The translations under genes were made by a program, and so were the position numbers. A stretch of 64,000 nt of DNA from assembly GCA_001784435.1 (NCBI GenBank), contig MFQZ01000009.1, forward strand, positions 1 to 64,000, given 5' to 3'. This document shows positions 47,511 through 55,804 of this stretch, piece by piece; position 1 is the first letter of the stretch, and each line of letters starts with the position of its first letter. The stretch comes from Candidatus Magasanikbacteria bacterium RIFOXYC2_FULL_42_28. GTDB lineage: Bacteria; Patescibacteria; ABY1; Magasanikbacterales; GWA2-37-8. The notes under the pieces were generated by a model. It made no database searches and was not told where the DNA came from. It saw nothing but the letters and a program-made list of their open reading frames with translations.

Positions 47511-50228
47511 ATGAAGAAACTTGTTATTATAGATGGGAACGCAATAATACATAGGGCCTATCACGCCATTCCGCCCATGAACACCAAAAACGGGATGATG
47601 GTCAATGCGGTGTATGGGTTTACTTCCATGTTGTTGCGCGTTTGGAAAGATTTAAAGCCGACACATATTGCCGTCACTTTTGATATGCGCGGTCCGACTT
47701 TTCGGCATGAAAAATTTAAGGAATACAAAGCCACGCGCGTGAAAGCGGATCAGGAATTGTATGATCAGATTCCTTTGGTGCACAATGTTGTTCGTGCTTT
47801 TAATATTCCGATTTATGAAAAGGCCGGTTATGAGGCCGACGATGTGATTGGCACGGTCGCTCGCATGGTAGAAAATAAAAAAGAGGTTGAGACGTATATT
47901 GTGACGGGTGATAAAGATACTCTACAGTTGATTGAGCCAGGGGTGAAAGTTTTTACCTTGCGTAAAGGGATGAGTGATACGGTAATTTATGATGCCGAGG
48001 GTGTAAAAGAAAAATTTGGATTTTTACCGGATAAAATGGTGGATTACAAAGCGCTGGCCGGTGATGCGTCGGATAATATTCCGGGGGTGCCGGGGGTGGG
48101 AGAGAAGACGGCGACAGATTTGATTCAGAAGTTTGGGGGGATTGATGAGATTTATGATAATATCAAAAATCAAAAATCAAATATCAAAGATATTAAGGCG
48201 GGTGTCTTGAAAAAATTGATTGACGGCGAAGAGTCGGCGCGGATGAGTTTTGAACTTGCGACGATTGACCGCAATGTTCCGGGGGTGGATTTTAAGTTGG
48301 AAGATTGCGTGGCAAAAGAATTTGACCGCGAGAAAGTGGTTAAGATTTTTCAGGAGTTGGAGTTTATGTCGTTGTTGAAGCGTTTACCCGGCGAAGCATT
48401 AGCGAAGACGGGGTTGCCGGGGGCGAGTGGGGATGGAGATCCCTCGCTTGACACTCGGGATGACAAACAAAAAAAAGTCCGAGCGAAATTTAAAGTTGAT
48501 GAAATAAAGACAAAAGATGAAGTTGAGAAATTAGTTGAGCAGATTCGTAAAACAAAATCATTTGCCTGCCGTGAGGCCACGGCTGGACGTGAAGTTTATA
48601 ATTCAGAATTGTTTGGTGTGGCGGTTATTGTTTCTGGCGCCGGATATTTTATTAGTGAAAAATTATTAAAAGAATTTTTGCCGGTATTTGAATTTTCGGA
48701 TTGTGAATTCGTTGGTCATGATTTAAAACAGTTAATCAAAATTTTAAAACTGCAGGGCGTGGAAATAAAAAATAAATTGTTTGACACGATGATCGCGTCG
48801 TATCTGCTGGAACCGGGCAGTCGGGCGCATGACAGCGCCAGTATTGTTTTGAAAGTGTTAGGCCAAGAATTACCAGCCGGTGCCGGGCAGAATAGTTTGT
48901 TTGGGGCGGATATGCTTGCGGTAACACAAGAATTATACCAACTATCTTTGGCGGCCGAAAAATTAAAAAAAGAATTAGTCGCGATTAGCGATTTTGGTTT
49001 AATGGAAAAAATAGAGATGCCACTTTTGCCGGTCCTCGCGCAAATGGAATTAAACGGTATTGCCGTGGATTTAAAATTACTACAAAAATTATCCGAACAA
49101 GTGACGGCGGAAATTAAAACCGTGAGCGCGACTATTTTTAAATTGAGTGGAACGGAATTTAATATCTCGTCGCCGACACAATTGCGCGAAGTGCTGTTTG
49201 AAAAAATGGAAATTCCAGTGGAAGGAATTAAAAAAGGCAAAACCGGTTTGTCCACTTCTGCCGAACAGTTAGAAAAATTGCGCGGTCAACACCTAATCAT
49301 TGAACATATTGAAAATTATCGCGAATTGGAAAAATTGCGCAATACCTATATTGATGTTTTGCCGACTTTGATAAATAAAAAGACCGGTCGGATTCACACC
49401 ACTTTTAATCAGGCGGTCGCGGCGACTGGGCGCCTGTCATCGTCTGATCCAAATTTACAAAATATTCCCATTCGCACGGAGTTGGGGCGCAAGATCCGCA
49501 AGGCCTTTGTGGCCGAAGATGGCAATGTGCTTATTTCCGCCGATTATTCGCAAATTGAATTGCGCGTGGTGGCATCACTCGCCGAGGATAAAAAAATGAT
49601 GGAAATTTTTGAGGCTGGTTTGGATATTCACGCGGCGACAGCAGCGGCGATAAATCATGTGGATTTAAAAGATGTTACCAAGGACATGCGTCGCGCGGCC
49701 AAGGAAGTAAATTTTGGCGTGTTGTATGGCATGGGCGCATATGGCTTGGCTTGGCGGGCCGATATTCCCCAGTGGCAAGCCAAAGATTTTATTGATAAAT
49801 ATTTTAGTGAATTTAGTGGTGTGAAAAAATATTTAGACGCGACTTTGGAATTTACCAAAAAAGAGGGATACTGCGAAACACTGTTTGGTCGGCGCCGGTA
49901 TATTCCGGAATTAAACGCCAGCAACCACCAATTGCGGATGGCCGGCGAACGGATGGCGATTAATCATCCGATTCAGGGGACGGCCGCGGATTTGATTAAG
50001 ATGGCGATGATAGAAATATCAAAATGTAAATATCAAAATGAAAAATTATTGAGCGACGATGTGCGAATGATATTACAAGTGCACGACGAATTGGTGTTTG
50101 AAGTAAAAAAAGAATTGGCTGATGAAGTCGGTAAAAAGGTAAAAGAAATTATGGAGGGTGTGGCCAAATTGCGCGTGCCGATTGTGGTGGAGGTGAATGT
50201 TTCTAAAAGTTGGGGGGAGATGAAATAA
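47511..50228 (+). CDS. polA: DNA polymerase I
   Basis: 905 residues. The 5'-3' exonuclease domain (1-290) has LVIIDGNAIIHRAYHA and YEADDVIGT. The middle domain (about 320-490) lacks the full DEDD set, so proofreading is doubtful. The polymerase domain has SADYSQIELRVVASLA (motif A), MRRAAKEVNFGVLYGMG (motif B) and LQVHDELVFEV (motif C). Three repeat-derived inserts are read in frame: NQKSNIKD near residue 220, GDGDPSLDTRDD near 307, and SKCKYQNEK near 838. It is followed 3 bp later by a truncated holA copy. Confidence 0.96.
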   Translation: MKKLVIIDGNAIIHRAYHAIPPMNTKNGMMVNAVYGFTSMLLRVWKDLKPTHIAVTFDMRGPTFRHEKFKEYKATRVKADQELYDQIPLVHNVVRAFNIPIYEKAGYEADDVIGTVARMVENKKEVETYIVTGDKDTLQLIEPGVKVFTLRKGMSDTVIYDAEGVKEKFGFLPDKMVDYKALAGDASDNIPGVPGVGEKTATDLIQKFGGIDEIYDNIKNQKSNIKDIKAGVLKKLIDGEESARMSFELATIDRNVPGVDFKLEDCVAKEFDREKVVKIFQELEFMSLLKRLPGEALAKTGLPGASGDGDPSLDTRDDKQKKVRAKFKVDEIKTKDEVEKLVEQIRKTKSFACREATAGREVYNSELFGVAVIVSGAGYFISEKLLKEFLPVFEFSDCEFVGHDLKQLIKILKLQGVEIKNKLFDTMIASYLLEPGSRAHDSASIVLKVLGQELPAGAGQNSLFGADMLAVTQELYQLSLAAEKLKKELVAISDFGLMEKIEMPLLPVLAQMELNGIAVDLKLLQKLSEQVTAEIKTVSATIFKLSGTEFNISSPTQLREVLFEKMEIPVEGIKKGKTGLSTSAEQLEKLRGQHLIIEHIENYRELEKLRNTYIDVLPTLINKKTGRIHTTFNQAVAATGRLSSSDPNLQNIPIRTELGRKIRKAFVAEDGNVLISADYSQIELRVVASLAEDKKMMEIFEAGLDIHAATAAAINHVDLKDVTKDMRRAAKEVNFGVLYGMGAYGLAWRADIPQWQAKDFIDKYFSEFSGVKKYLDATLEFTKKEGYCETLFGRRRYIPELNASNHQLRMAGERMAINHPIQGTAADLIKMAMIEISKCKYQNEKLLSDDVRMILQVHDELVFEVKKELADEVGKKVKEIMEGVAKLRVPIVVEVNVSKSWGEMK
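48157..48195. repeat. Family D A-rich repeat inside polA
   Basis: TATCAAAAATCAAAAATC then AAATATCAAAGATAT, translated as NIKNQKSNIKD in the 5' nuclease domain. Confidence 0.6.
48431..48465. repeat. Half family A repeat inside polA
   Basis: GGAGATCCCTCGCTTGACACTCGGGATGACA, translated in the linker between the two nuclease domains; nearly identical to the right half in tgt. Confidence 0.85.
50022..50050. repeat. Family D A-rich repeat inside polA
   Basis: ATATCAAAATGTAAATATC then AAAATGAAAAA, translated as ISKCKYQNEK between a polymerase helix and motif C. Confidence 0.6.
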
Positions 50229-50231
50229 ATT

Positions 50232-50366
50232 ATGATTATCTATCTATCCGGCCCCGACACCTTTCGGAGTCGGCAATATTTAAAAGAACAAGTGGAGAAG
50301 CTTAAAATTGCCCACTACTACGATGGATACGAGAAAATTTTAGAAGATATTTTGGCTAATATATAA
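50232..50366 (+). pseudogene. Truncated duplicate of the holA 5' end
   Basis: 44 codons starting MIIYLSGPDTFRSRQYLKEQ, almost the same as the intact holA start at 54324; homology ends after KIA and an unrelated short tail ends the frame. Starting 3 bp after the polA stop, it marks the old polA-holA junction. DNA identity to 54324-54404 is high, with a block of about 35 bp differing at one base. Confidence 0.9.
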
Positions 50367-50380
50367 TAAAAATCGTCCTC

Positions 50381-50429
50381 TTGACAATTAGTATACTCAT
50401 AAGGTATAATACTCACGAGTATACTAATT
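50381..50429 (+). promoter_or_regulatory. Promoter with a 13-bp perfect operator dyad
   Basis: TTGACA (50381-50386), 18 bp, TATAAT (50405-50410). AATTAGTATACTC (50386-50398) and GAGTATACTAATT (50417-50429) are perfect inverted arms that bracket the -10. It drives the DUF234 ATPase gene at 50444. Confidence 0.8.
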
Positions 50430-50443
50430 AAAGTATCTATCAT

Positions 50444-51859
50444 ATGTCATTTATAAATCGTGAACAAGAGTTAAAAATGCTAAATGAAAAATGGCAATCA
50501 AATATCGCTCAGTTTTTTATTATTTATGGTAAACGCCGCGTTGGCAAGACTGAGTTGATTAAACAATTTATCAAAGACAAACCAGCGTTATATTTTTTAG
50601 CCGATAAGCGCACGACGGCGGATCAATTGCGGGAGCTGGGGCAAATAGTGGGAAATTATTTTAAGGATGAAATTCTGATTAGCAATGGTTTTAGTGATTG
50701 GTTGGAAGTATTTCTATATTTAAAAACAAAGACAATCACCGAACCTTTGATTTTGGCGATAGACGAATATCCGTATTTGGTTGAAAATGATAAATCCACC
50801 AGTTCGCTTTTTCAAAAGGGTTGGGATGAATATTTAAAAAATACTAAAATATTTTTGATACTGTCCGGGTCCAGCATCGCCATGATGGAATCGGAAACGC
50901 TGAACCAAAGCGCGCCGTTGTTTGGCAGGCGTACCGGTCAAATTTTGGTTGACCCATTAAATTTTTTGCAATCGCGCCAATTTTTTCCAGAGAAAAATTT
51001 TTCTGATTTTTTAAATATCTACACTATTACCGGTGGCATGCCGGCGTATTTGAAACAGTTTGAAGAGGGCGCGGGAATGTCCGAAGAGATTAAGAATAAA
51101 ATTTTTAACAAAACCGCTTTTTTATACAACGAAGTGGAGTTTACCCTGAAAGAAGAGTTGCGTGAACCAAAAAATTATTTAGCAATTTTGCGCGCCATTG
51201 CACTCGGGAAAAGAAAGTTAAGTGAAATTGTTAATGAAGTCGGGATGGACACAGCCGCCACCAACAAATATCTTTCGGTGCTTATTAATTTGCGTTTGGC
51301 GGAACGGGAGGTGCCGGTAACCGAGAATAAGCCGGAGAAGTCGCGACGCGGTTTGTATAAAATTTTGGATAATTTTTTTGGATTTTGGTTTCAATATATT
51401 TTTCCTTATAAAAGTTATTTGGAAATGGGCAATTATAATTATGTTTTGGAGAAAATGTTTAGCGGTTTAAAATATAATGATAAGGTTAATTCCGGTTTCA
51501 AACTTATTGTCGCGCAAGTTTATGAACGCGTCGCGATTGAATTGCTGCCCGCTTGGCAAGATAAAATTTTCTCGTTTGAGCGCGTTGGTCGTTATTGGGA
51601 CAATAATCAAGAAATTGATGTGGTGGGGATAAGTTTGCCGGAAAAGAAAATAATTTTCGGTGAGTGTAAGTGGTCCGAAAAACCAGTGGGGACAGATATT
51701 TATGAAGAATTAAAAAAGAAAGCGGAAAAAGTGGAGTGGAATTTGGGCGATAGAAAAGAATTTTATATTTTATTTAGTAAGAGTGGTTTTACCGAGGCAA
51801 TGATAAAAATAGCGAAGAGCGAAGGTGTGTTTTTAGTGGAGAAGGATACTATGAAGTAA
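50444..51859 (+). CDS. AAA ATPase with C-terminal DUF234 nuclease-like domain
   Basis: 471 residues. FINREQELKMLNEKW and Walker A IYGKRRVGKTELIKQF open the archaeal-type ATPase domain; Walker B is ILAIDEYPYLV; sensor LILSGSSIAMM; GGMPAYLKQF is a family landmark. A winged helix (about 265-300) and a C-terminal DUF234 domain with NQEIDVVGI...IIFGECKWS, a D...ExK nuclease-like core, follow. The role of the family is uncertain. It sits in the island between polA and holA under a dyad-bearing promoter. Confidence 0.88.
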   Translation: MSFINREQELKMLNEKWQSNIAQFFIIYGKRRVGKTELIKQFIKDKPALYFLADKRTTADQLRELGQIVGNYFKDEILISNGFSDWLEVFLYLKTKTITEPLILAIDEYPYLVENDKSTSSLFQKGWDEYLKNTKIFLILSGSSIAMMESETLNQSAPLFGRRTGQILVDPLNFLQSRQFFPEKNFSDFLNIYTITGGMPAYLKQFEEGAGMSEEIKNKIFNKTAFLYNEVEFTLKEELREPKNYLAILRAIALGKRKLSEIVNEVGMDTAATNKYLSVLINLRLAEREVPVTENKPEKSRRGLYKILDNFFGFWFQYIFPYKSYLEMGNYNYVLEKMFSGLKYNDKVNSGFKLIVAQVYERVAIELLPAWQDKIFSFERVGRYWDNNQEIDVVGISLPEKKIIFGECKWSEKPVGTDIYEELKKKAEKVEWNLGDRKEFYILFSKSGFTEAMIKIAKSEGVFLVEKDTMK

Positions 51860-51874
51860 AGATAATTATCCAAC

Positions 51875-51909
51875 AAAAAACCAACAGTGATAAGCCGTTG
51901 GTTTTTTGT
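51875..51909. terminator. Bidirectional terminator
   Basis: AAAAAACCAAC-AGTGATAAGCC-GTTGGTTTTTT, between convergent island genes. Confidence 0.85.
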
Positions 51910-51975
51910 TATCTTCTTGGTACCAACAAGAATGGTGCGCACGGGGTGAAGACGGTGCGCGCGTCTGTGGGGTGG

Positions 51976-52518
51976 TCAAAATGCATATGACACCCCGGGT
52001 TGAAAGAGCAAGGTCCAGATGCCGGTGCCGAGCGTGGTGCCCGGGCCGACCACGAGCGCCAGTGACAAGCCGTTGCCGATTTTGACACTGGTGCCGAGTC
52101 CGCCACCGATGAAGTGGGAGTGGGGTGTGTTGTTGTACCAGTAGTTAAACTGGTACACGACCGAGGTGCTCACTCCGACTCGATCGGTGAGCGCGTATGA
52201 CACTCCGATTCCAGCGCGTGGGGCAGGACGGAAGGTGTCATTCGGCGTTTTGAAGCCGATGAGGGCGGACACACCGAAGTTATTCGGCAGTTTCCACCCG
52301 AGCGACAGGTGGAGCCGGGTGGAAACCTCGCCTGGGGAGGTCGCACCGTCTTTAAAGACGATGATCATCCCTTCGGCCATCGCCACCGAGACGCTCGGAG
52401 TGGTCGGGTTGGGCTCTTCACCGGCGTTGGCGCACATTGAGATCATCAAAACTCCGATGATGGTTACCAGCCAGATCATTCCACCCGTCAGAAAACAAGT
52501 TTTCGCCATCCTATTCAT
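51976..52518 (-). CDS. Outer-membrane-beta-barrel-like secreted protein, GC-rich
   Basis: 180 residues. A signal peptide (about 1-32) ends in CANA-GEE. The mature part is Gly-rich with alternating hydrophobic strands (LHLSLGWKL, FGVSALIGF, GIGVSYALT, GVSTSVVYQF, LGTSVKIG, LSLALVVG) and ends in FQPGVSYAF, the aromatic C-terminus typical of barrel proteins of diderm bacteria. A strong AGGAGG lies 5 nt before the ATG and codons favour G/C endings, unlike neighbours. The promoter is TTGACA-17-TATAAT on the minus strand. A barrel is unexpected in a CPR cell without an outer membrane; recent transfer or a non-barrel surface role are alternatives. Confidence 0.6.
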   Translation of the reverse strand: MNRMAKTCFLTGGMIWLVTIIGVLMISMCANAGEEPNPTTPSVSVAMAEGMIIVFKDGATSPGEVSTRLHLSLGWKLPNNFGVSALIGFKTPNDTFRPAPRAGIGVSYALTDRVGVSTSVVYQFNYWYNNTPHSHFIGGGLGTSVKIGNGLSLALVVGPGTTLGTGIWTLLFQPGVSYAF

Positions 52519-52567
52519 CTCACCCTCCTTTTTGTAGAAGAACCTGCCGAGACCATCTCGACTTAGC

Positions 52568-52596
52568 ATTATATCATAAAATAATATACATGTCAA
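52568..52596 (-). promoter_or_regulatory. Perfect consensus promoter of the barrel-like gene
   Basis: Minus strand TTGACA (52596-52591), 17 bp, TATAAT (52573-52568). Confidence 0.85.
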
Positions 52597-52660
52597 GGGT
52601 TATTTGGCTAATATAAGGCAAAAAGTAGTCAAGTTTGTAATGATTAAACTAAAATTATCT

Positions 52661-52689
52661 TGACTTTTTTGGCTTTGTTTACTATAATA
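52661..52689 (+). promoter_or_regulatory. Promoter of the TrmB-like gene at 52726
   Basis: TTGACT (52661-52666), 17 bp, TATAAT (52684-52689). Confidence 0.75.
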
Positions 52690-52725
52690 TTATTATCATA
52701 AAAATTATGACAGAAGTAATAAAAT

Positions 52726-54279
52726 ATGATTGAAAATCAATTAAAACAGTTGGGTTTTGGTAAAAATGAAATTAAAATATATTTGGCTTTGTTTGAATTA
52801 GGCAAATGTAAGGCGCATGAGGTAATTGTTCATACTGGTTTGCATCGCAATATTGTGTATCAAGATTTAGAGGATTTAGTTAAGCGGGGGTTGGTGACAA
52901 AAACTGAAGTTAAAAATGTTTTTGAATACAGCGCCAATAATCCCGAGGCATTAGTAGAGGAATTTGAAAACAAAAAAGAAATATCGCAAAAAATCGCCGA
53001 ACAGTTAAAAGAAAAACAAATTGAAACACCGCGCGAGGTGGCGGTGTATGAAGGGGTGGATGGTTTGAAAAAAAGCCGAGCCAAAATTTTAAATTATCAA
53101 TCCGGTGATGAAGTTTTTATTTTTGGCGCTGATTTAGAACCATCAATGGAAAAAGTAATGCGTAAAATTCACAAAAAACGCGAGGATGCTGGGATTAATA
53201 TGAAAATTTTATACGACCAAAGCGCTAACAAATCGGATGTTGCTTGGCGTAATACATTGGAGCATAGTAAAGCAAAATTATTGCCATTTAGTCAAAAGTT
53301 TCCAATTTGGTTTGCTGGTATTGGAGAGCATTTGGAAATTGGTATACCACAACATAACAATCCCTTAATTTTTAATATTCGCAACCAAGAAGCAGTTGAT
53401 GGTTTTAAAACTTTTTTTGATTATTTTTGGAATCAAGAAAGCATAAGTTACCAAGGGATAGATGAAGTAGAGTCGGCCTATAATGAAATTTTGGAAAATT
53501 CGAGTAATGACCAGGATGTTGTGATTTTTGCAGCTAAGCCAAGCGAGCAGAGAAGTTCTAATTTTAATTTAGAGTGGAATAAGCAATTGCGGAAAAAAGT
53601 TAAACGTTTGCGTTTGTTATATTATGGCGCAAATGAAATTAATATCAGTAGGGCAAAAGAAATGTTGGACGTGGGCGCAGAAGCAAAAGTGAGTGGCACT
53701 AGCCAGTCGCTTCCAATTTCTACAATTATTGCTGGTGATGTTGTGTTAACGGTGGTTTGGGATAAAAATCCAGCTTGTTTTAAAATAAAAAATAAAACAG
53801 TAGCTGATTCTTTAAAAAATAATTTTGAATTATTGTGGAATCAGCAGGTTGGTGTTGAATCTGGCTTAGATCCATTGAAAAATATTATTTATGAAATGTT
53901 AGATGAATTAAATTCTGGGGAAGAGTATTGCGTGCTGGGTGCTTCGTATGGCCATGAGACCGGCGGGGTTCAAGAATTGTATGATAAATTTCATACCGAC
54001 AGAATTAAAAAAGGTGTAGTGACGAAAATGTTAGTTTATCGTGAATCATTTGAGCGGATAAAAAAACGGTTTGAGAGATGTGGTGATCAGTTTGGCAAAG
54101 TAAGCCAGTTGAAACAATATGGGTCTGCGCCGAAAATACCTATGCAAATTAATTTATATAATAACAAGGCATTTATAATTTTTTATGGCGAGGCTCCAAC
54201 TGTAATTAAATTTAATCGGCCGGAATTTTTTGCCGGGTTTAAAACTTATTTTGATGAGCTGTGGAGAAAGGGTGGATAA
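52726..54279 (+). CDS. TrmB-like protein with three tandem sensor-domain repeats
   Basis: 517 residues. The N-terminal winged helix (1-80) reads LKQLGFGKNEIKIYLALFELG and HRNIVYQDLEDLVKRGLV. Three copies of a ~140-residue domain follow, each with a Gly/aromatic-rich strand region and each ending in a similar helix: FKTFFDYFWNQ (~235), LKNNFELLWNQQ (~370) and FKTYFDELWRK (~512). Ordinary TrmB proteins have one sensor domain, as at 34899. It may regulate the neighbouring island genes or sense several ligands at once. It lies directly before intact holA. Confidence 0.8.
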   Translation: MIENQLKQLGFGKNEIKIYLALFELGKCKAHEVIVHTGLHRNIVYQDLEDLVKRGLVTKTEVKNVFEYSANNPEALVEEFENKKEISQKIAEQLKEKQIETPREVAVYEGVDGLKKSRAKILNYQSGDEVFIFGADLEPSMEKVMRKIHKKREDAGINMKILYDQSANKSDVAWRNTLEHSKAKLLPFSQKFPIWFAGIGEHLEIGIPQHNNPLIFNIRNQEAVDGFKTFFDYFWNQESISYQGIDEVESAYNEILENSSNDQDVVIFAAKPSEQRSSNFNLEWNKQLRKKVKRLRLLYYGANEINISRAKEMLDVGAEAKVSGTSQSLPISTIIAGDVVLTVVWDKNPACFKIKNKTVADSLKNNFELLWNQQVGVESGLDPLKNIIYEMLDELNSGEEYCVLGASYGHETGGVQELYDKFHTDRIKKGVVTKMLVYRESFERIKKRFERCGDQFGKVSQLKQYGSAPKIPMQINLYNNKAFIIFYGEAPTVIKFNRPEFFAGFKTYFDELWRKGG

Positions 54280-54323
54280 AGTGTTTTGCATAACATTGGG
54301 GAACATATTATAATGAGCTTACT

Positions 54324-55286
54324 ATGATTATATTTATACACGGCCCCGACACCTTTCGGAGCCGGCAATATTTAAAAGAACAAGTGGAGAAATTTAAAAT
54401 TGCCCGCGATCCACAGGGGTATAATGTTGTGTTTGCGGACGCGGTGAGCGACGAGCCGGGGAAAATTTTAGGGGAGATTTCCAGCGCGCCGTTTTTGGCA
54501 GATAAGAGAATGATTGTTGTAGAAAATATTTTGGCATGCAAGGATAAGGATTTTATGGCTACGCTCATTGAAATGGTAAAAAATAATAAAGTGCCGGAAA
54601 GTAATGTTGTTTTGTTTTGGCAAGGCGAAGATAAATCAAAAATAAAAGAAGTGGATGAATTGGATAAATTATTGAAAAAAGAAAAATACGCGAAAGAATT
54701 TGATATGTTAACGGGCGCGCAATTGTCCGTTTGGATAAAACAGGAATTTGTTAAATCAAAAGCGACTGTCAGTATGCCGGCGTTAAATTTTTTGGCGCAG
54801 AACGCGGGTGGTGATATGTGGCGATTGTCGTCTTTAATCGCGCAATTGTCGGCCTATGCCACTGGGCGCGAGGTCGGCGTGGAAGGTGTAAAATTATTTT
54901 TGGATGAAAAGGTTGATGATAATGTTTTTAATATGGTGGAAGCGGTCGTGTCGGGCAATCGTAAGCAGGCGTATAAATTATTAACCGAGCAAAGGCGGTT
55001 AGGCGAAGAGGACGGAAAATTATTTGGTTTGATATTGTGGCAATTTCGGATTTTGGTGAATTTAAGGTCGTTGTTTGAAACTGAAGATAATTTAACGGCT
55101 GATCAAATGGCTAAACAACTTGGTTTGCATCCGTTTGTCGTGAAAAAGAATTTGGCACTGGTAAAACGAATGAGCTCGGCACGCTTAAAAGAAATTTACG
55201 AGATGCTTTTGGATATTGATAAAAAAATAAAAACCGGGCGGGGGGACTTGGGGTTGTTGGTTGATGTGCTGGTGGGACGCTTATGA
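54324..55286 (+). CDS. holA: DNA polymerase III delta subunit
   Basis: Clamp-loader subunit that opens the DnaN ring. 320 residues. MIIFIHGPDTFRSRQYL is the family opening; LADKRMIVVENIL, NVVLFWQGEDKS and the C-terminal LLTEQRRLGEEDGKLFGLILWQFRIL fit the three-domain fold. It should follow polA directly, as shown by the remnant at 50232, but a ~4-kb island now separates them. It probably uses a new promoter region near 54270-54320. Confidence 0.92.
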   Translation: MIIFIHGPDTFRSRQYLKEQVEKFKIARDPQGYNVVFADAVSDEPGKILGEISSAPFLADKRMIVVENILACKDKDFMATLIEMVKNNKVPESNVVLFWQGEDKSKIKEVDELDKLLKKEKYAKEFDMLTGAQLSVWIKQEFVKSKATVSMPALNFLAQNAGGDMWRLSSLIAQLSAYATGREVGVEGVKLFLDEKVDDNVFNMVEAVVSGNRKQAYKLLTEQRRLGEEDGKLFGLILWQFRILVNLRSLFETEDNLTADQMAKQLGLHPFVVKKNLALVKRMSSARLKEIYEMLLDIDKKIKTGRGDLGLLVDVLVGRL

Positions 55287-55390
55287 ATGTCAAATTTCCA
55301 ATTTCCAATGTCAAATCAAAGCCAAAATGACAAATTTGACATTTTTATTTTGACATTGATTGGAAATTGGATATTTGGATTTTGAAATTA
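55286..55390. repeat. AT-rich inverted repeat (family B), copy 4
   Basis: AATGTCAAATTTCCAATTTCC...GGAAATTGGATATTTGGATTTTG, starting immediately after the holA stop codon. Confidence 0.85.
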
Positions 55391-55426
55391 GTAAAGTCAG
55401 ACACATACAGAAGCTTGAGTTTAAAA

Positions 55427-55455
55427 CAAAAAATCTCCTTGGCAGGAGATTTTTG
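55427..55455. terminator. Bidirectional terminator between holA and rpsT
   Basis: AAAAATCTCCT-TGGC-AGGAGATTTTT. Confidence 0.85.
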
Positions 55456-55466
55456 ATTTAAGTAGC

Positions 55467-55721
55467 TTATTTTAACGCATTCACTTTCTTCATCAAGCGC
55501 GATAATTTGCGCGTGGCGGTGTTTTTCTTGATAGTACCGTGCTTAACGGCTTTGCCGAGCGCTTTTTGAGCGATTTTTACCGCTTTTAACGCTTCGGCTT
55601 TGCTGGCGGCTTTTAAGGTCGCCTTGAAACCATCGCGAATGGCGGTTTTTTTGGCGACATTCAGAAGCGCGCGTTTTTTGGCTTGGCGCAAGGCCTTGGC
55701 GGCATTTTTTAGATTAGGCAT
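55467..55721 (-). CDS. rpsT: 30S ribosomal protein S20
   Basis: 84 residues, Lys/Ala-rich three-helix protein that binds 16S rRNA early in assembly. MPNLKNAAKALRQAKKRALLN and the C-terminal KNTATRKLSRLMKKVNAL are the S20 pattern. The promoter TTGACT-17-TATAAT lies upstream on the minus strand (55792-55764). Confidence 0.95.
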   Translation of the reverse strand: MPNLKNAAKALRQAKKRALLNVAKKTAIRDGFKATLKAASKAEALKAVKIAQKALGKAVKHGTIKKNTATRKLSRLMKKVNALK

Positions 55722-55804
55722 AGATAATTAGTTTGAATAAAATTGAGAGTGATTATGCGGTGGATTATATATGATAATGACTAAAAAGTCAAGGTTATCC
55801 TATA

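Noticed and set aside
33355..53000. Alternative genetic code with TGA as Gly (Gracilibacteria/Absconditabacteria)
   Set aside because: TGA ends several well-defined genes, for example the DUF167 gene (33355-33357), and conserved Gly positions use GGN.
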